Shown here: piece after piece, positions 30,508 through 40,138 of the stretch | Numbering within the stretch: position 1 is the first letter of the stretch | How the letters are laid out: each line of letters begins with the position of its first letter | Assembly (NCBI GenBank): GCA_041397775.1 | Contig: JAWKWB010000006.1 | Location: 248,001-312,000 of the forward strand | Source of the DNA: Ga0077555 sp041397775 | GTDB taxonomy: Bacteria > Pseudomonadota > Alphaproteobacteria > Rhizobiales > Hyphomicrobiaceae | Direction of reading: 5' to 3' | Length of the DNA stretch: 64,000 bases | Program-made: the position numbers and the translations under genes | Notes under the pieces: generated by a model | Told to the model about the DNA's origin: nothing | Seen by the model: only the letters and a program-made list of their open reading frames with translations | Database searches by the model: none

Positions 30508-30987
30508 ATGGCAATGGAACGGATTCCGATGACGGCTGAAGGCTTCCGCAACATGGAAGCGGAACTTCAACGTCTGAAAGCCGTAGAGCGTCCGCGCATC
30601 ATCCAAGCCATTGCCGAGGCCCGTGCGCATGGCGACCTCTCGGAGAACGCCGAATATCATTCGGCCAAGGAAGCGCAGGGCATGAACGAGGCGAAGGTGG
30701 CCGACCTGGAGGACAAGCTGTCCCGGGCGGACATCATCGACACCTCGAAGCTGTCTGGCAGCACGATCAAGTTCGGCGCGACCGTGACACTCGAGGACGA
30801 GGATTCTGGCGACAAGGTCAAGTACATGATCGTCGGCGATTCCGAGGCCAACGTTAAAGAGGGCAAGATTTCGATCTCGAGCCCGATCGCGCGTGCGCTG
30901 ATCGGCAAGGCCAAGGGCGATTCCGCCGAGGTGACGACGCCGCGCGGCTCGCGCAGCTACGAAGTCCTGAAGATCGAGTGGCGCTGA
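30508..30987 (+). CDS. greA: transcription elongation factor GreA
   Basis: 159 residues, normal length. It rescues backtracked RNA polymerase by stimulating transcript cleavage. N-terminal coiled coil: ERIPMTAEGFRNMEAELQRLKAVERPRI and HGDLSENAEYHSAKEAQ, with the acidic tip residues in the DLSENAEYH loop. C-terminal FKBP-like domain: VTLEDEDSGDKVKYMIVGDSEANV and KAKGDSAEVTTPRG. GGAGAAG precedes ATG 30508. carB–greA order is common in alphaproteobacteria. A 14-bp hairpin follows. Confidence 0.96.
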   Translation: MAMERIPMTAEGFRNMEAELQRLKAVERPRIIQAIAEARAHGDLSENAEYHSAKEAQGMNEAKVADLEDKLSRADIIDTSKLSGSTIKFGATVTLEDEDSGDKVKYMIVGDSEANVKEGKISISSPIARALIGKAKGDSAEVTTPRGSRSYEVLKIEWR

Positions 30988-31027
30988 GCCTGCCGGCGCG
31001 CCCTGCTATCGCATTCGCCTGATTTGC

Positions 31028-31058
31028 GAACGCCTCGTCGCCCTGCGACGGGGCGTTC
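31028..31058 (+). terminator. greA terminator hairpin
   Basis: GAACGCCTCGTCGC-cct-GCGACGGGGCGTTC pairs over 14 bp with one G·T, 40 bases past the greA stop; followed by GTCGTTCC. Confidence 0.7.
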
Positions 31059-31202
31059 GTCGTTCCTGCCGGTCCTGTCGATCCGACGCCCACATCCACC
31101 GGCGTCCACAATATGCGCGACGAGGCTGGGCGCGGCCTCGCGATCGTGTAGGCTCAGACACCCAAAGGATCATCATCCAATAAACGATACGGGAGCACAG
31201 GC

Positions 31203-32015
31203 ATGCCGCAAATGGACCTCGACGGAAAAGTCGCCATCGTGACGGGCGCGGGATCGCGCGGCGAGGGCATCGGCAATGGCCGCGCGGCTGCCATTCTCCT
31301 GGCGCGGGAGGGGGCCAAGGTGGCGCTGCTCGACGCCACGCGCGAATGGGCCGAAGCCACCAAGGCGATGATCGACAAGGAGGGCGGCACCTCCATGGTC
31401 GTCACCGCCGACGTTGCCGATGCGGCCTCGTGCGAGGCCGCCGTGAAGACGATCGTCGATGCCTGGGGGCGGGTCGACGTGCTCGTGAACAACGTCGGCA
31501 TCGGTGGCCCGAACGGCAACGCGACGCAGGTCGATCCGGAGGCCTGGGACGCCGCCATGCGGATCAACGTCACGTCGATGATGCTGATGGCGAAGTACGC
31601 GATCCCCGAGATGCGCAAGGCCGGCGGCGGCTCGATCGTCAATCTCGCGTCGATCGACGGCTTGAAAGGCGGCAATCCCAGCCTGTTCTATTCCACCTCG
31701 AAGGGCGCGGTGGTGAACATGACGCGCTCCATGGCCGCCCATCACGGACCGGAAGGCATTCGCGTCAACTGCATCGCGCCGGGCTATGTCTACACGCCGA
31801 TGGTGTCGGTCAACGGCATGGAGCCCGAACTGCGCGAGGCGCGGCGCAAGAATACGCTGCTGCAGACCGAAGGCACGGGCTGGGACATCGGCAACGGCGT
31901 CGTCTATCTCGCGTCGAACCAGTCCCGCTGGGTGTCGGGCATCATCCTGTCGATCGACGCAGGCTCCATGTCGGGCACGGTCGGCAACACGACGCCCATC
32001 AAGGCCTTCGACTGA
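31203..32015 (+). CDS. short-chain dehydrogenase/reductase
   Basis: 270-residue Rossmann-fold SDR. Cofactor motif KVAIVTGAGSRGEGIG (glycine-rich, slightly extended), NNVGIGGPNG, catalytic Ser in GGSIVNLASIDGL, and YSTSKGAVVNM (Tyr-x3-Lys). Substrate unknown. GGGAG precedes ATG 31203. It converges with argB; a GC-rich hairpin lies between the stops. Confidence 0.9.
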   Translation: MPQMDLDGKVAIVTGAGSRGEGIGNGRAAAILLAREGAKVALLDATREWAEATKAMIDKEGGTSMVVTADVADAASCEAAVKTIVDAWGRVDVLVNNVGIGGPNGNATQVDPEAWDAAMRINVTSMMLMAKYAIPEMRKAGGGSIVNLASIDGLKGGNPSLFYSTSKGAVVNMTRSMAAHHGPEGIRVNCIAPGYVYTPMVSVNGMEPELREARRKNTLLQTEGTGWDIGNGVVYLASNQSRWVSGIILSIDAGSMSGTVGNTTPIKAFD

Positions 32016-32029
32016 GAGGAGCGAAAAAG

Positions 32030-32062
32030 GCGCCCCGATCCAGCCTCCTGGAGCCGGGGCGC
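32030..32062. terminator. bidirectional hairpin between SDR and argB
   Basis: GCGCCCCG (32030-32037) and CGGGGCGC (32055-32062) flank an inner CAG/CTG stem. AAAAA precedes and GTTTCG follows, so it could terminate on both strands. Confidence 0.65.
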
Positions 32063-32087
32063 GTTTCGTATTCGGTCCTCGCGGCTG

Positions 32088-33038
32088 TCAGGCCCGGCGG
32101 TTGGCGCGCACGATCGTGCCGACGCCGTGCTCGGTGAAGAGCTCGAGCAGCACGCAATGCGAGACGCGACCGTCGATGATCACCACGGCCTCGACGCCCG
32201 CTTCCACCACCTCGATGCAGCCCTCGATCTTGGGGATCATGCCGCCGGTGATGACGCCCTTGCGAATGAGATCGCGGGCTTCGCCGACGGTGAGGTCCTC
32301 GATCAGGTTCTTGTCCTTGTCGAGGACACCCGCGACGTCCGTCAGCAGGAGCAGGCGCTTGGCCTTCATGCGTGCGGCCAGCGCGGAGGCGAACGTATCG
32401 GCGTTGATGTTCAGCGTCTGGCCGTCCCGCGAGACACCGACCGGCGCGATGACCGGGATCAGGTCGGAGTTCGAAATGACCTGGACAATCTCGGGATTGA
32501 CCTCGACGGGATCGCCGACGTAGCCGATGTCGACCGCCTTCATGATATTGGACTCGGGGTCCGGCATCTCCGTGATCTGCTTGGCGATCATCAGGTTGGC
32601 GTCCTTGCCGCAGATCCCCACGGCCTTGCCACCCTGCCGGTTGATGGCCGAGACGATCTCCTTGTTGATGGCGCCGGCGAGCACCATCTCGACGATCTCG
32701 ACGGTCGGCTTGTCGGTGACGCGCAGGCCGTGAACGAAATCGGACTTGATGTCGAGCTTCTTCAACATCGCGGCGATCTGGGGGCCGCCACCGTGCACGA
32801 CGATGGGGTTCACGCCCGAGCGCTTGAGATAGACGATATCCTTGGCGAAAGCGTCGGCGAGGGCCTGGTCGCCCATGGCGTTGCCACCGAACTTCACGAC
32901 CACGGTCTGGCCGTCGTAGCGGATGAGATGCGGCAGCACCTCCGCGAGCACGCGCGCCTTCGCCTGCGGCGTGACGCCCGAATCCGCGCCTTTCGCGACC
33001 GCGCCGTCTGTCGTGCCCGTGCCTTCAGCCTTCGCCAT
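32088..33038 (-). CDS. argB: acetylglutamate kinase
   Basis: 316 residues. It phosphorylates N-acetylglutamate, the second step of arginine synthesis. Family motifs: VVVKFGGNAMGD (N-terminal Gly-rich loop), VHGGGPQIAAML, VGICGKDANL, NINADTFASALAARM, LTDVAGVLDKDKNLI and GGMIPKIEGCIEVVEAGV. Length and the PNxAI-type arginine-responsive C-terminus are usual. GGAGAG precedes ATG 33038. A neighbour of carB/greA only in location. Confidence 0.96.
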   Translation of the reverse strand: MAKAEGTGTTDGAVAKGADSGVTPQAKARVLAEVLPHLIRYDGQTVVVKFGGNAMGDQALADAFAKDIVYLKRSGVNPIVVHGGGPQIAAMLKKLDIKSDFVHGLRVTDKPTVEIVEMVLAGAINKEIVSAINRQGGKAVGICGKDANLMIAKQITEMPDPESNIMKAVDIGYVGDPVEVNPEIVQVISNSDLIPVIAPVGVSRDGQTLNINADTFASALAARMKAKRLLLLTDVAGVLDKDKNLIEDLTVGEARDLIRKGVITGGMIPKIEGCIEVVEAGVEAVVIIDGRVSHCVLLELFTEHGVGTIVRANRRA

Positions 33039-33314
33039 CTTCGTTTCTCTCCGCCATGACATATGGGGCGGGTCCGGCACTCGCATCGACGCGATCCCGA
33101 GACCCCGGCGGCAGCTTATAGCGCGCCTTTTGCCAGCGACAATGGCTGGCGTACACGCTTTCGCCGCATTCGTGGTCCGCGAAAGAGAGGTGCTTTGACG
33201 CACGGCCGTATGTCAATCCGGGTTCGTTTCCTATATTGGCAGCGTTCTGATCTTAGGCAACGCGCGACGCTCCTGTCGTGGCCTGCCCCTGACTTGAACC
33301 CTTCGGAGGCGATC

Positions 33315-34511
33315 ATGTTCGACGCGAAATCCATTCTCGACCATCTGGTGCGAGGCGCGGCGCAGGGACAGCCATCGCAGGCTCCTGCGCAAGGCCAGGG
33401 GGGTGGCCTCGGCGATATTTTCGGGCAGCTGGGGCAGGTTCTCGGCGCTGCCAAAGGGCAGGGCGGCGGTTCAGGCGGCGGCCTGGGCGGGCTCGAAGAC
33501 ATTCTCAAGCAAGTGCTGCCGCAGGGCGGTTCGGCCGGATCGGCGCAACAGCCGGCACCGGCCGGCGGGGGGCTCGGCGGTCTCGGGGGGCTCAGCGACA
33601 TTCTGCGCAACATGGTGCCCAGCGAGGCAAACGCGCAGCCGGGACAGGCGGCGCCCGATGCCCAGCAAGGTGGCGAAGGCGGGATCGGCGACATTCTCGG
33701 CAAGCTTCAGGAACAGCTGGGCGGGACCAAGGGCGGCGCGGGTGGCGGCCTCATGGACATTCTGGGCCAGGTGCTGGGGCAGGCGACGCAAGGCGTGAAG
33801 GAAGGAGCCGGGCGCATCGACGACGCGACGGGCGCCTCGGGACACATGCGCGATGCGATCGGCCAAGCCACGGGCAAGTCGCCCGACGACATCCTGGCCC
33901 AGATCAAGGATCTCATCGCCAACAACCAGCTCGGCGCCGGCGCAGCGGCGGGTGGGCTCGGCGCGCTCGTGCTGGGCACCAAGGCCGGCCGCGCGATTGC
34001 CGGCAGCGCCATCAAGCTCGGTGCGCTCGCGCTGATCGGCGGCCTCGCCTACAAGGCAATGCAGAATTATCAGGCGGGCAAGCCGGTGATCTCGGGGGCC
34101 GATCAGCTGGCATTGCAGGCGGCGCCGGACGGCTCCGGCTTCGAGGCCGCCGCCGTCACGAACGAGGCGGCGACCGGCTACATCCGAGCCATGATCGCTG
34201 CCGCCGCGGCCGATGGGCGGATCGACGCGGAAGAGCAGCAGCGCATCATCGGCGGCCTGAAGCAGGCGGGCTTCGACGCGGAGGCGGAGGAGTTCCTGGC
34301 CAACGAACTCGCCAATCCCGCAAGCATCGAAGACCTCGCGGGATGCGTGTCGTCGGGCGAGGAGGCCGTGCAGCTCTTCACGGCCGCGCGTATCGCCATC
34401 GATCTCGACACGGAAGAGGAGCATGACTTCCTGGTCGGATTGGCGCAGGCACTGGAAATCGATGGCGACCTCGTGGCGCACATCGACGGTGCCGCACGAG
34501 CTGCAGCCTGA
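33315..34511 (+). CDS. DUF533 protein with GGLGDIL repeats
   Basis: 398 residues. The first ~155 residues hold five degenerate repeats built on GGLGDIL: GGGLGDIFGQLGQVLG, GGLEDILKQVLPQ, GGLSDILRNMV, GGIGDILGKLQEQLGG and GGLMDILGQVLGQ, separated by Gly/Gln/Pro linkers. The C-terminal part has a hydrophobic helix (IKLGALALIGGLAYKAM) and the DUF533/TerB-like helical domain (EAATGYIRAMIAAAAADGRIDAEEQQRI ... TAARIAIDLDTEEEHDFL). DUF533 (YebE) proteins are linked to stress in E. coli; function unknown. TTCGGAGG precedes ATG 33315. Divergent from argB. Confidence 0.8.
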   Translation: MFDAKSILDHLVRGAAQGQPSQAPAQGQGGGLGDIFGQLGQVLGAAKGQGGGSGGGLGGLEDILKQVLPQGGSAGSAQQPAPAGGGLGGLGGLSDILRNMVPSEANAQPGQAAPDAQQGGEGGIGDILGKLQEQLGGTKGGAGGGLMDILGQVLGQATQGVKEGAGRIDDATGASGHMRDAIGQATGKSPDDILAQIKDLIANNQLGAGAAAGGLGALVLGTKAGRAIAGSAIKLGALALIGGLAYKAMQNYQAGKPVISGADQLALQAAPDGSGFEAAAVTNEAATGYIRAMIAAAAADGRIDAEEQQRIIGGLKQAGFDAEAEEFLANELANPASIEDLAGCVSSGEEAVQLFTAARIAIDLDTEEEHDFLVGLAQALEIDGDLVAHIDGAARAAA

Positions 34512-34615
34512 TCTGCATTTTCGTGATATGAATTGAGTTTCCGATCAGCGTGGCGCCGCACACCGTGACGCCACGCCATTTTCATGCGCCACGTGTTCTG
34601 CAGGAGTAACGCTCG

Positions 34616-36733
34616 ATGGCCAAGGCAGCGTCGAAGCCCGGTCCGACTTCCCGGAAAAAGACGTCACGCGCCACGAAGGCAACCGGCGCCAAGGCGAAGA
34701 ATCCACTGCTGAGTCCATGGACCTCGCGGCTGCGCATGCCGCCGTTCAAGACGATCAAGGCCGAGCAGTTCCGGCCGGCTTTCGACGTCGCCCTGAAAGA
34801 GCACGAACGCGAGATCGACAAGATCGCGGGCGCCCGTACGAAGCCGACCTTCACCAACACCATCGTGGCGCTGGAGAACGCGGGGCGCACGCTCAACCGC
34901 GTCGCGCGGATCTTCTTCAACCTGACAGGCGCGGACACCAGCCCCGAATTGCAGGCGATCGAGCGCGAGATGTCTCCCCGGCTCTCACGCCATTCGAGCG
35001 CGATCATGCTCAACGCAGACCTCTTCAAGCGTATCAACGATCTTTACGAGCGCCGCGCCAAGCTGACGCTCGACGACGAGCAGGCGCGGCTCATGGAGCG
35101 CTATCACACCAACTTCGTGCGCTCGGGGGCGCAGCTCGCTGCCCGCGACAAGAAGCGGATGGCGGACATCAACGAGCGGCTGGCGACGCTGGGCACCCAA
35201 TTCGCGCAGAACGTGCTCGCCGACGAGCAGGCCTACCGCCTCGTCCTGGACGGCGACGCCGACCTCGCGGGATTGCCGGATTTCGTGCGTGCCGCCGCGG
35301 CCCGCACGGCCGCCGACCTCGGCATGCCCGGCCGCCATGTCATCACGCTGGCGCGCTCGTCCATCGAGCCGTTCCTGCAATTCTCTGCGCGGCGCGACCT
35401 GCGCGAGCAGGCCTACAGGGCCTGGATCAAGCGCGGCGAGAACGGCGGTGCCCACGACAACCGGGTGCTGGCGACCGAGATGCTGGCCCTGCGGGCCGAA
35501 CGCGCGAAGCTTCTGGGCTTCCGCACGTTTGCGGACTTCCGTCTCGACGATGCCATGGCCCGCACGCCGGCCAACGTACGCACGCTGCTGGACGAGGTGT
35601 GGACGGCGGCCGTGGCGCAGGCGGGCCGCGAGCGGGAGCGGCTGGAGGACTTCGCGCGCGGCGAGGGCCAGAACATCCGCATGGAAGCCTGGGACTGGCG
35701 CTTCTATGCGGAGAAAGTACGCAAGGCCGCCTACGATCTCGACGAGGCGGAAATCAAGCCCTACCTGCAGCTCGACGCGATCATCGAGGCCGCCTTCTAT
35801 ACCGCCGGGCAGCTCTTCGGGGTCACGTTCAAGGAGCGCACCGACCTGCAGCGCTACCGCGACGACATCCGCACGTTCGAGGTCCAGGACAAATCCGGAA
35901 AACACGTCGGCGTCTTCATCGGCGACTACTACGCGCGGCCCTCCAAGCGCTCGGGCGCCTGGATGAGCGTGTTCCGCGGCCAGCGTAAGCTCGGCGGCGA
36001 GGAGCGGCCGATCGTCGTCAACGTCATGAGCTTTGCCCGCGGCGCGGAAGGCGAGCCGGCGCTGCTGTCGTTCGACGATGCGCGAACGCTGTTCCACGAG
36101 TTCGGCCACGCGCTGCATGGGTTGTTGTCCGACGTCACCTACCCTTCGCTGGCGGGCACGGCGGTGACGACGGACTTCGTCGAACTGCCCTCCCAGCTCT
36201 ACGAGCACTGGCTGTCGCAGCCTGCCGTGCTCGAGAAGTTCGCGCGCCACTACAAGACCGGCAAGCCGATCCCCGATGCGCTCGTCAAGCGCCTGGAGGC
36301 CGCGCAGAAGTTCAACCAGGGCTTTGCGACGGTCGAGTACGTGTCGTCGGCACTCGCCGACCTGGAGTTGCATACGCTCGAGGATCCGAAGGATCTCGAC
36401 CTCGCCCGGTTCGAGGAAGAGTTCAGCAAGCGTCGCGGCATGCCGCGCGAGATCGCCATGCGCCACCGGCCGCCGCACTTCGCGCACATTTTCTCGGGCG
36501 GCGGCTACGCGGCCGGCTACTACAGCTACATGTGGTCGGAGGTTCTCGACGCCGATGCGTTCGACGCCTTCCTCGAGCGCGGCAACATCTTCGATGCCGA
36601 AACCGCGCGCAAGCTGAAGGACTACATCTATTCGGCGGGCAACCGTCGCGACGCGGCGGAAGCCTACACGCTGTTCCGCGGCCGGCTGCCGACGAGCGCG
36701 GCCATGCTGCGCAAGCGTGGGCTGGCCGCTTGA
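34616..36733 (+). CDS. M3-family zinc metallopeptidase (peptidyl-dipeptidase/oligopeptidase A-like)
   Basis: 705 residues, the length of Dcp/OpdA peptidases. After an unusual Lys/Arg/Thr-rich N-terminus (ASKPGPTSRKKTSRATKA) comes the helical M3 body. The zinc site is LFHEFGHALHGLLSDV with HEFGH at residues 494-498, preceded by FDDARTLF and followed by VTTDFVELPSQLYEHW with the third ligand. It degrades short peptides in the cytoplasm or periplasm; there is no obvious signal peptide. Dcp versus OpdA is not resolved. AGGAG precedes ATG 34616. Confidence 0.9.
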   Translation: MAKAASKPGPTSRKKTSRATKATGAKAKNPLLSPWTSRLRMPPFKTIKAEQFRPAFDVALKEHEREIDKIAGARTKPTFTNTIVALENAGRTLNRVARIFFNLTGADTSPELQAIEREMSPRLSRHSSAIMLNADLFKRINDLYERRAKLTLDDEQARLMERYHTNFVRSGAQLAARDKKRMADINERLATLGTQFAQNVLADEQAYRLVLDGDADLAGLPDFVRAAAARTAADLGMPGRHVITLARSSIEPFLQFSARRDLREQAYRAWIKRGENGGAHDNRVLATEMLALRAERAKLLGFRTFADFRLDDAMARTPANVRTLLDEVWTAAVAQAGRERERLEDFARGEGQNIRMEAWDWRFYAEKVRKAAYDLDEAEIKPYLQLDAIIEAAFYTAGQLFGVTFKERTDLQRYRDDIRTFEVQDKSGKHVGVFIGDYYARPSKRSGAWMSVFRGQRKLGGEERPIVVNVMSFARGAEGEPALLSFDDARTLFHEFGHALHGLLSDVTYPSLAGTAVTTDFVELPSQLYEHWLSQPAVLEKFARHYKTGKPIPDALVKRLEAAQKFNQGFATVEYVSSALADLELHTLEDPKDLDLARFEEEFSKRRGMPREIAMRHRPPHFAHIFSGGGYAAGYYSYMWSEVLDADAFDAFLERGNIFDAETARKLKDYIYSAGNRRDAAEAYTLFRGRLPTSAAMLRKRGLAA

Positions 36734-36853
36734 GCATGAAGAACCGGCCCCTGCCCGCGCGCGCGGCTTAGGGGCTGGACCTGAGGCCCTGCTGCGGTCA
36801 CCATGCGCCCAGTCGCTTCGCGCGAATTGACCGGGACCTGGAGACGATAGGGC

Positions 36854-38662
36854 ATGAACGATATCGATCACGCGGCCATAGCGGCACGGGATGCAGCCGA
36901 AATTCGGTCCGTAGCAGCGCGCTGGCTGTCCGCATTCGAGGCCGCGCTTTCGGCGGGCGATGCGCAGGCCCTTACCGCACTGATCGAGACCGACGGGCAC
37001 TGGCGCGACGTACTCGCCTTCACATGGCACATCACACCGCAGCGCGGCGCCGACGCGATCGCTGCCGGCCTTCTCGCACGGCAGCCGGCCGTCAAGGCGC
37101 ATGGTTTCCAGATCAATCCGGACCGGGTTGCCCCGCGGCGCGTGAAGCGCGTGGGGCGGCCGTGCATCGAGGTGCTCTACCGGTTCGAGACGGCCGTCGG
37201 CCGTGGCGAGGGCGTCGTTCGGCTCGTTCCCTCGTCCGATGCCGGCGGCGCGGCCGGGCATAAGGCCTGGGTCGTCTCGACGTCGCTGGAGGAATTGCGC
37301 GGCTTCGAGGAGAAGATCGGCGAACGCCGGCCGACGGGCGCTGCCTACAGCCGCAACTTCGGCGGCGACAACTGGGAGGATGTGCGGCGCAAGGCGCAGT
37401 CCTACGACGATCACGACCCGACGGTTCTCGTGGTTGGCGGTGCGCAGGCGGGCCTCTCGATCGCTGCGCGCCTCAACCAGATCGGCGTCGATACGCTCGT
37501 CGTGGAGAAATGGCCCCGCATCGGCGACAGCTGGCGCAAGCGCTACCACTCCCTGGCGCTGCACAATGCGATCAGCGTCAATCACCTGCCCTACATGCCG
37601 TTCCCGCCGACCTGGCCGACGTACATCCCCAAGGACATGCTGGGGTTGTGGTTCGAAATCTATGCCCAGGTGATGGAGATCAATACCTGGACGAATACCG
37701 AATTCGTCAAGGGAGCGTGGGACGAGGGCACGAAGCGCTGGACGGCGACCCTCAAGCGCGCCGATGGCAGCGAGCGCGTCATGCATCCGCGCCACATCGT
37801 GTTCGCGAACGGTGTCAGCAGCTATCCGCTGATCCCTGAACTGCCGGGCCTCGACGGCTTCAAGGGCACGGTGGTGCATTCGGAAGGTTTCGACAGCGGT
37901 GCACCGTTCGCCGGGCAGAAGGCGCTCATCATCGGCACGGGATCGAGCGCCAACGACATCGCGCTCGATCTCCACAGCTTCGGCTGCCAGACCACGATCG
38001 TGCAACGCGGCTCGACGACCGTGGTGTCGATCGATCCCTCGGCCAAGCTGAACTATGCCCTCTACGACGAAGGGCCGCCGATCGAGGACTGCGACATCAT
38101 CGCCAACGCAGCGACACCGCCGCTGATCCTCGATGCCTACAAGCTCGCGGTGAAGCGCATGGTCGACCTCGACAAGGACATGATCGCGGGCCTCAAGGGC
38201 ATCGGCTTCAAGTTCGACCTCGGCGAGGACGAGACCGGGCATCAGATGAAGTATCGCCGTCGTGGCGGCGGCTACAATCTCGACGCCGGCAGCTCCGATC
38301 TGATGATCAAGGGCGAGATCGGCCTGCTCCACTATGAGACCATCGAGCGGTTCGGCGCCGACGGCGCGCTGCTGAAGGACGGCACGACGGTTCCCGCCGA
38401 TCTCATCGTGCTGGCGACCGGCTATTTCCCGCAGCAGGAACTGGTGCGGCGCGCGCTCGGCGAGCCCATGGTGGACAAGGTCGGGCAGGTGTGGGGCGAG
38501 GACAAGGATGGCGAACTCGCCAACATGTTCAAGCGCACGCCACAAGAGGGGCTGTGGTTCATCGCCGGCAGCCTGACGCAGGCGCGCATCTACTCGAAGT
38601 ACATGGCGCTGCAGATCAAGGCGGCCGAGGAAGGGCTGGTGGACACGCCCTACCCCGGCTGA
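36854..38662 (+). CDS. NTF2-fused flavin-containing monooxygenase
   Basis: 602 residues. Residues ~10-150 resemble an NTF2/SnoaL-like domain (SAFEAALSAGDAQALTALIETDGHWRDVLAF). From ~190 it is a group B flavin monooxygenase: FAD site VLVVGGAQAGLSIAARL, substrate/hinge RYHSLALHNAISVNHLPYMPFPPTWP, NADPH site ALIIGTGSSANDIAL and the late LATGYFP motif. Such enzymes hydroxylate or Baeyer-Villiger-oxidise small molecules. Substrate unknown. ATG 36854 with GGAGA upstream. It follows the M3 peptidase on the same strand. Confidence 0.85.
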   Translation: MNDIDHAAIAARDAAEIRSVAARWLSAFEAALSAGDAQALTALIETDGHWRDVLAFTWHITPQRGADAIAAGLLARQPAVKAHGFQINPDRVAPRRVKRVGRPCIEVLYRFETAVGRGEGVVRLVPSSDAGGAAGHKAWVVSTSLEELRGFEEKIGERRPTGAAYSRNFGGDNWEDVRRKAQSYDDHDPTVLVVGGAQAGLSIAARLNQIGVDTLVVEKWPRIGDSWRKRYHSLALHNAISVNHLPYMPFPPTWPTYIPKDMLGLWFEIYAQVMEINTWTNTEFVKGAWDEGTKRWTATLKRADGSERVMHPRHIVFANGVSSYPLIPELPGLDGFKGTVVHSEGFDSGAPFAGQKALIIGTGSSANDIALDLHSFGCQTTIVQRGSTTVVSIDPSAKLNYALYDEGPPIEDCDIIANAATPPLILDAYKLAVKRMVDLDKDMIAGLKGIGFKFDLGEDETGHQMKYRRRGGGYNLDAGSSDLMIKGEIGLLHYETIERFGADGALLKDGTTVPADLIVLATGYFPQQELVRRALGEPMVDKVGQVWGEDKDGELANMFKRTPQEGLWFIAGSLTQARIYSKYMALQIKAAEEGLVDTPYPG

Positions 38663-38723
38663 GAGCAGAAGGGCACGCACTGGCGGCCGGAGGCAATCGC
38701 GCCGGCGCCCTTGCGCGTGCGAA

Positions 38724-39887
38724 CTACCGCCGATGCTCGCTGTGATGGACCAGGAACGCCTTGGCCTCCTTCACATTGGGCAGAACGCCCAGTCCCGGCG
38801 CGTCGGCGAGCGCGAAGCGACCCTCGACCAGCGGCGGGAACGGTTCGGCCAGAACGGCCTGCAAGGGGTTCTCCATGGCGTCGTGCTCGAGCATGCCGTC
38901 CCCGCCCACGGCTGCCAGTACATGCGCGGCCGCATGCAGGCCGAGGCCCGAATTGAGCCAGTGCGGGCAATAGCGCCGGCCGGCGGCGACCACCCGCCGC
39001 GCCACTGCCGCGCAACCGGAAATGCCACCCCATTTGCAGATATCCGGCTGGATGACGCCGAGATGGCCGGCCGTGATGGCCGCATCGAAAGCCGGGAAGC
39101 CGATCAGGTTCTCGCCGCCCGCCAGCGGCACGCGGGACAGCATCGCCAGTTCCGCCCAGTGCTCGGGCGGGTCGTCGGCGGGGATCGCCTCCTCGATCCA
39201 GTCGAGCGGGAAGTGACTGAAGGCCTCCACGGCCGGACGCGCCGTCACGAGGTCCCAGCCCTGGTTGGCGTCGATCATGAACCGCTCGCCGGACCGCAGG
39301 TCGGCGCAGATCGCCCGGACGTTCTCCAGATCACTCGCCAGATCGAAGGCGACCTTCATCTTGAAGGCGCGGTAGCCGCGTTCGCGGCACATGGCGACGT
39401 ACTCGGGCGCGCCCCTGGGATTGAGGTTGCTGGCATAGGCCATCAATGGCTCGGGCCGGGTGGTGCGCCCCAGCGCCCGCCACACGGGGATGCCGGCCTT
39501 ACGGGCGGCAAGATCGGAGAACGCGACTTCGAGCCCGGCGATGCAGGAGGCGAAGGGGCCGGGCTCGCCGCTCTGGATGACGTTGCGGCGCATGCGCTGC
39601 GTCAGGTCGACGAGGGCGGCCGCCGGGCTCGACCAGCTCTTGCCGAGAACCGTCGGCACGATCAGCGTTTCAAGTAGCCGCACCTTGGTCTCGGCACCGC
39701 AAGGCGGAAAGTTGGCCCAGACCTCGCCCCAGCCGAACGCTCCGTCGGCATCCTCGACCCGGATCAGCACGGCGTTGCGGGCGGGGATCGAGCCGAACGA
39801 GGTCACGATCGGTTCGGAAATGGCGGCCTGATAGTGGAAGATCTCGATGCGCGTAGGTGCGATGCTGTGCGACGCTGGCGTTTGCAA
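38724..39887 (-). CDS. mandelate racemase/muconate lactonizing enzyme family protein (enolase superfamily)
   Basis: 387 residues. The N-terminal capping domain is followed by the barrel with KMKVAF (KxK acid/base lysine), metal ligands in FMIDANQGW, WIEEAIPA and PLAGGENL, and a PDICKWGG segment. Enolase-superfamily acid-sugar dehydratases or lactonizing enzymes are likely; a neighbouring IlvD/Edd-family dehydratase (divergent) would suit a sugar-acid pathway. The start is taken as TTG 39887 because GGGAGG lies 5 bases upstream; an in-frame ATG at 39920 lacks a ribosome binding site. Confidence 0.85.
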   Translation of the reverse strand: MQTPASHSIAPTRIEIFHYQAAISEPIVTSFGSIPARNAVLIRVEDADGAFGWGEVWANFPPCGAETKVRLLETLIVPTVLGKSWSSPAAALVDLTQRMRRNVIQSGEPGPFASCIAGLEVAFSDLAARKAGIPVWRALGRTTRPEPLMAYASNLNPRGAPEYVAMCRERGYRAFKMKVAFDLASDLENVRAICADLRSGERFMIDANQGWDLVTARPAVEAFSHFPLDWIEEAIPADDPPEHWAELAMLSRVPLAGGENLIGFPAFDAAITAGHLGVIQPDICKWGGISGCAAVARRVVAAGRRYCPHWLNSGLGLHAAAHVLAAVGGDGMLEHDAMENPLQAVLAEPFPPLVEGRFALADAPGLGVLPNVKEAKAFLVHHSEHRR

Positions 39888-40138
39888 GGAAGCCTCCCGG
39901 GCATGGCAACGCGGTCGCATGGACTGCGCCGCTTCGCTTCTTCAAGCTGTCTAGCACGATCCAGCGGCTCTGCCCTGCCAGCCGTCACGGCGCGGCAGCC
40001 GCATGGGGGGCGGGGAGCGCGCCGGGAGCCCGATTTCGCCCGCCATGCCACATCCGCGCATTGATTTGCCCGGCCAATCGGCTACTGCTGTCGGCCGAAC
40101 GATGTCAGCGCGAGCTGCTGCCTGAAGGAGACGCCCCC

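Noticed and set aside
34985..38680. Very long open frame on the minus strand (over 1200 codons)
   Set aside because: It is the mirror of two well-supported + strand genes (M3 peptidase and flavin monooxygenase); composition is Arg/Ala/Leu-rich with no domain.
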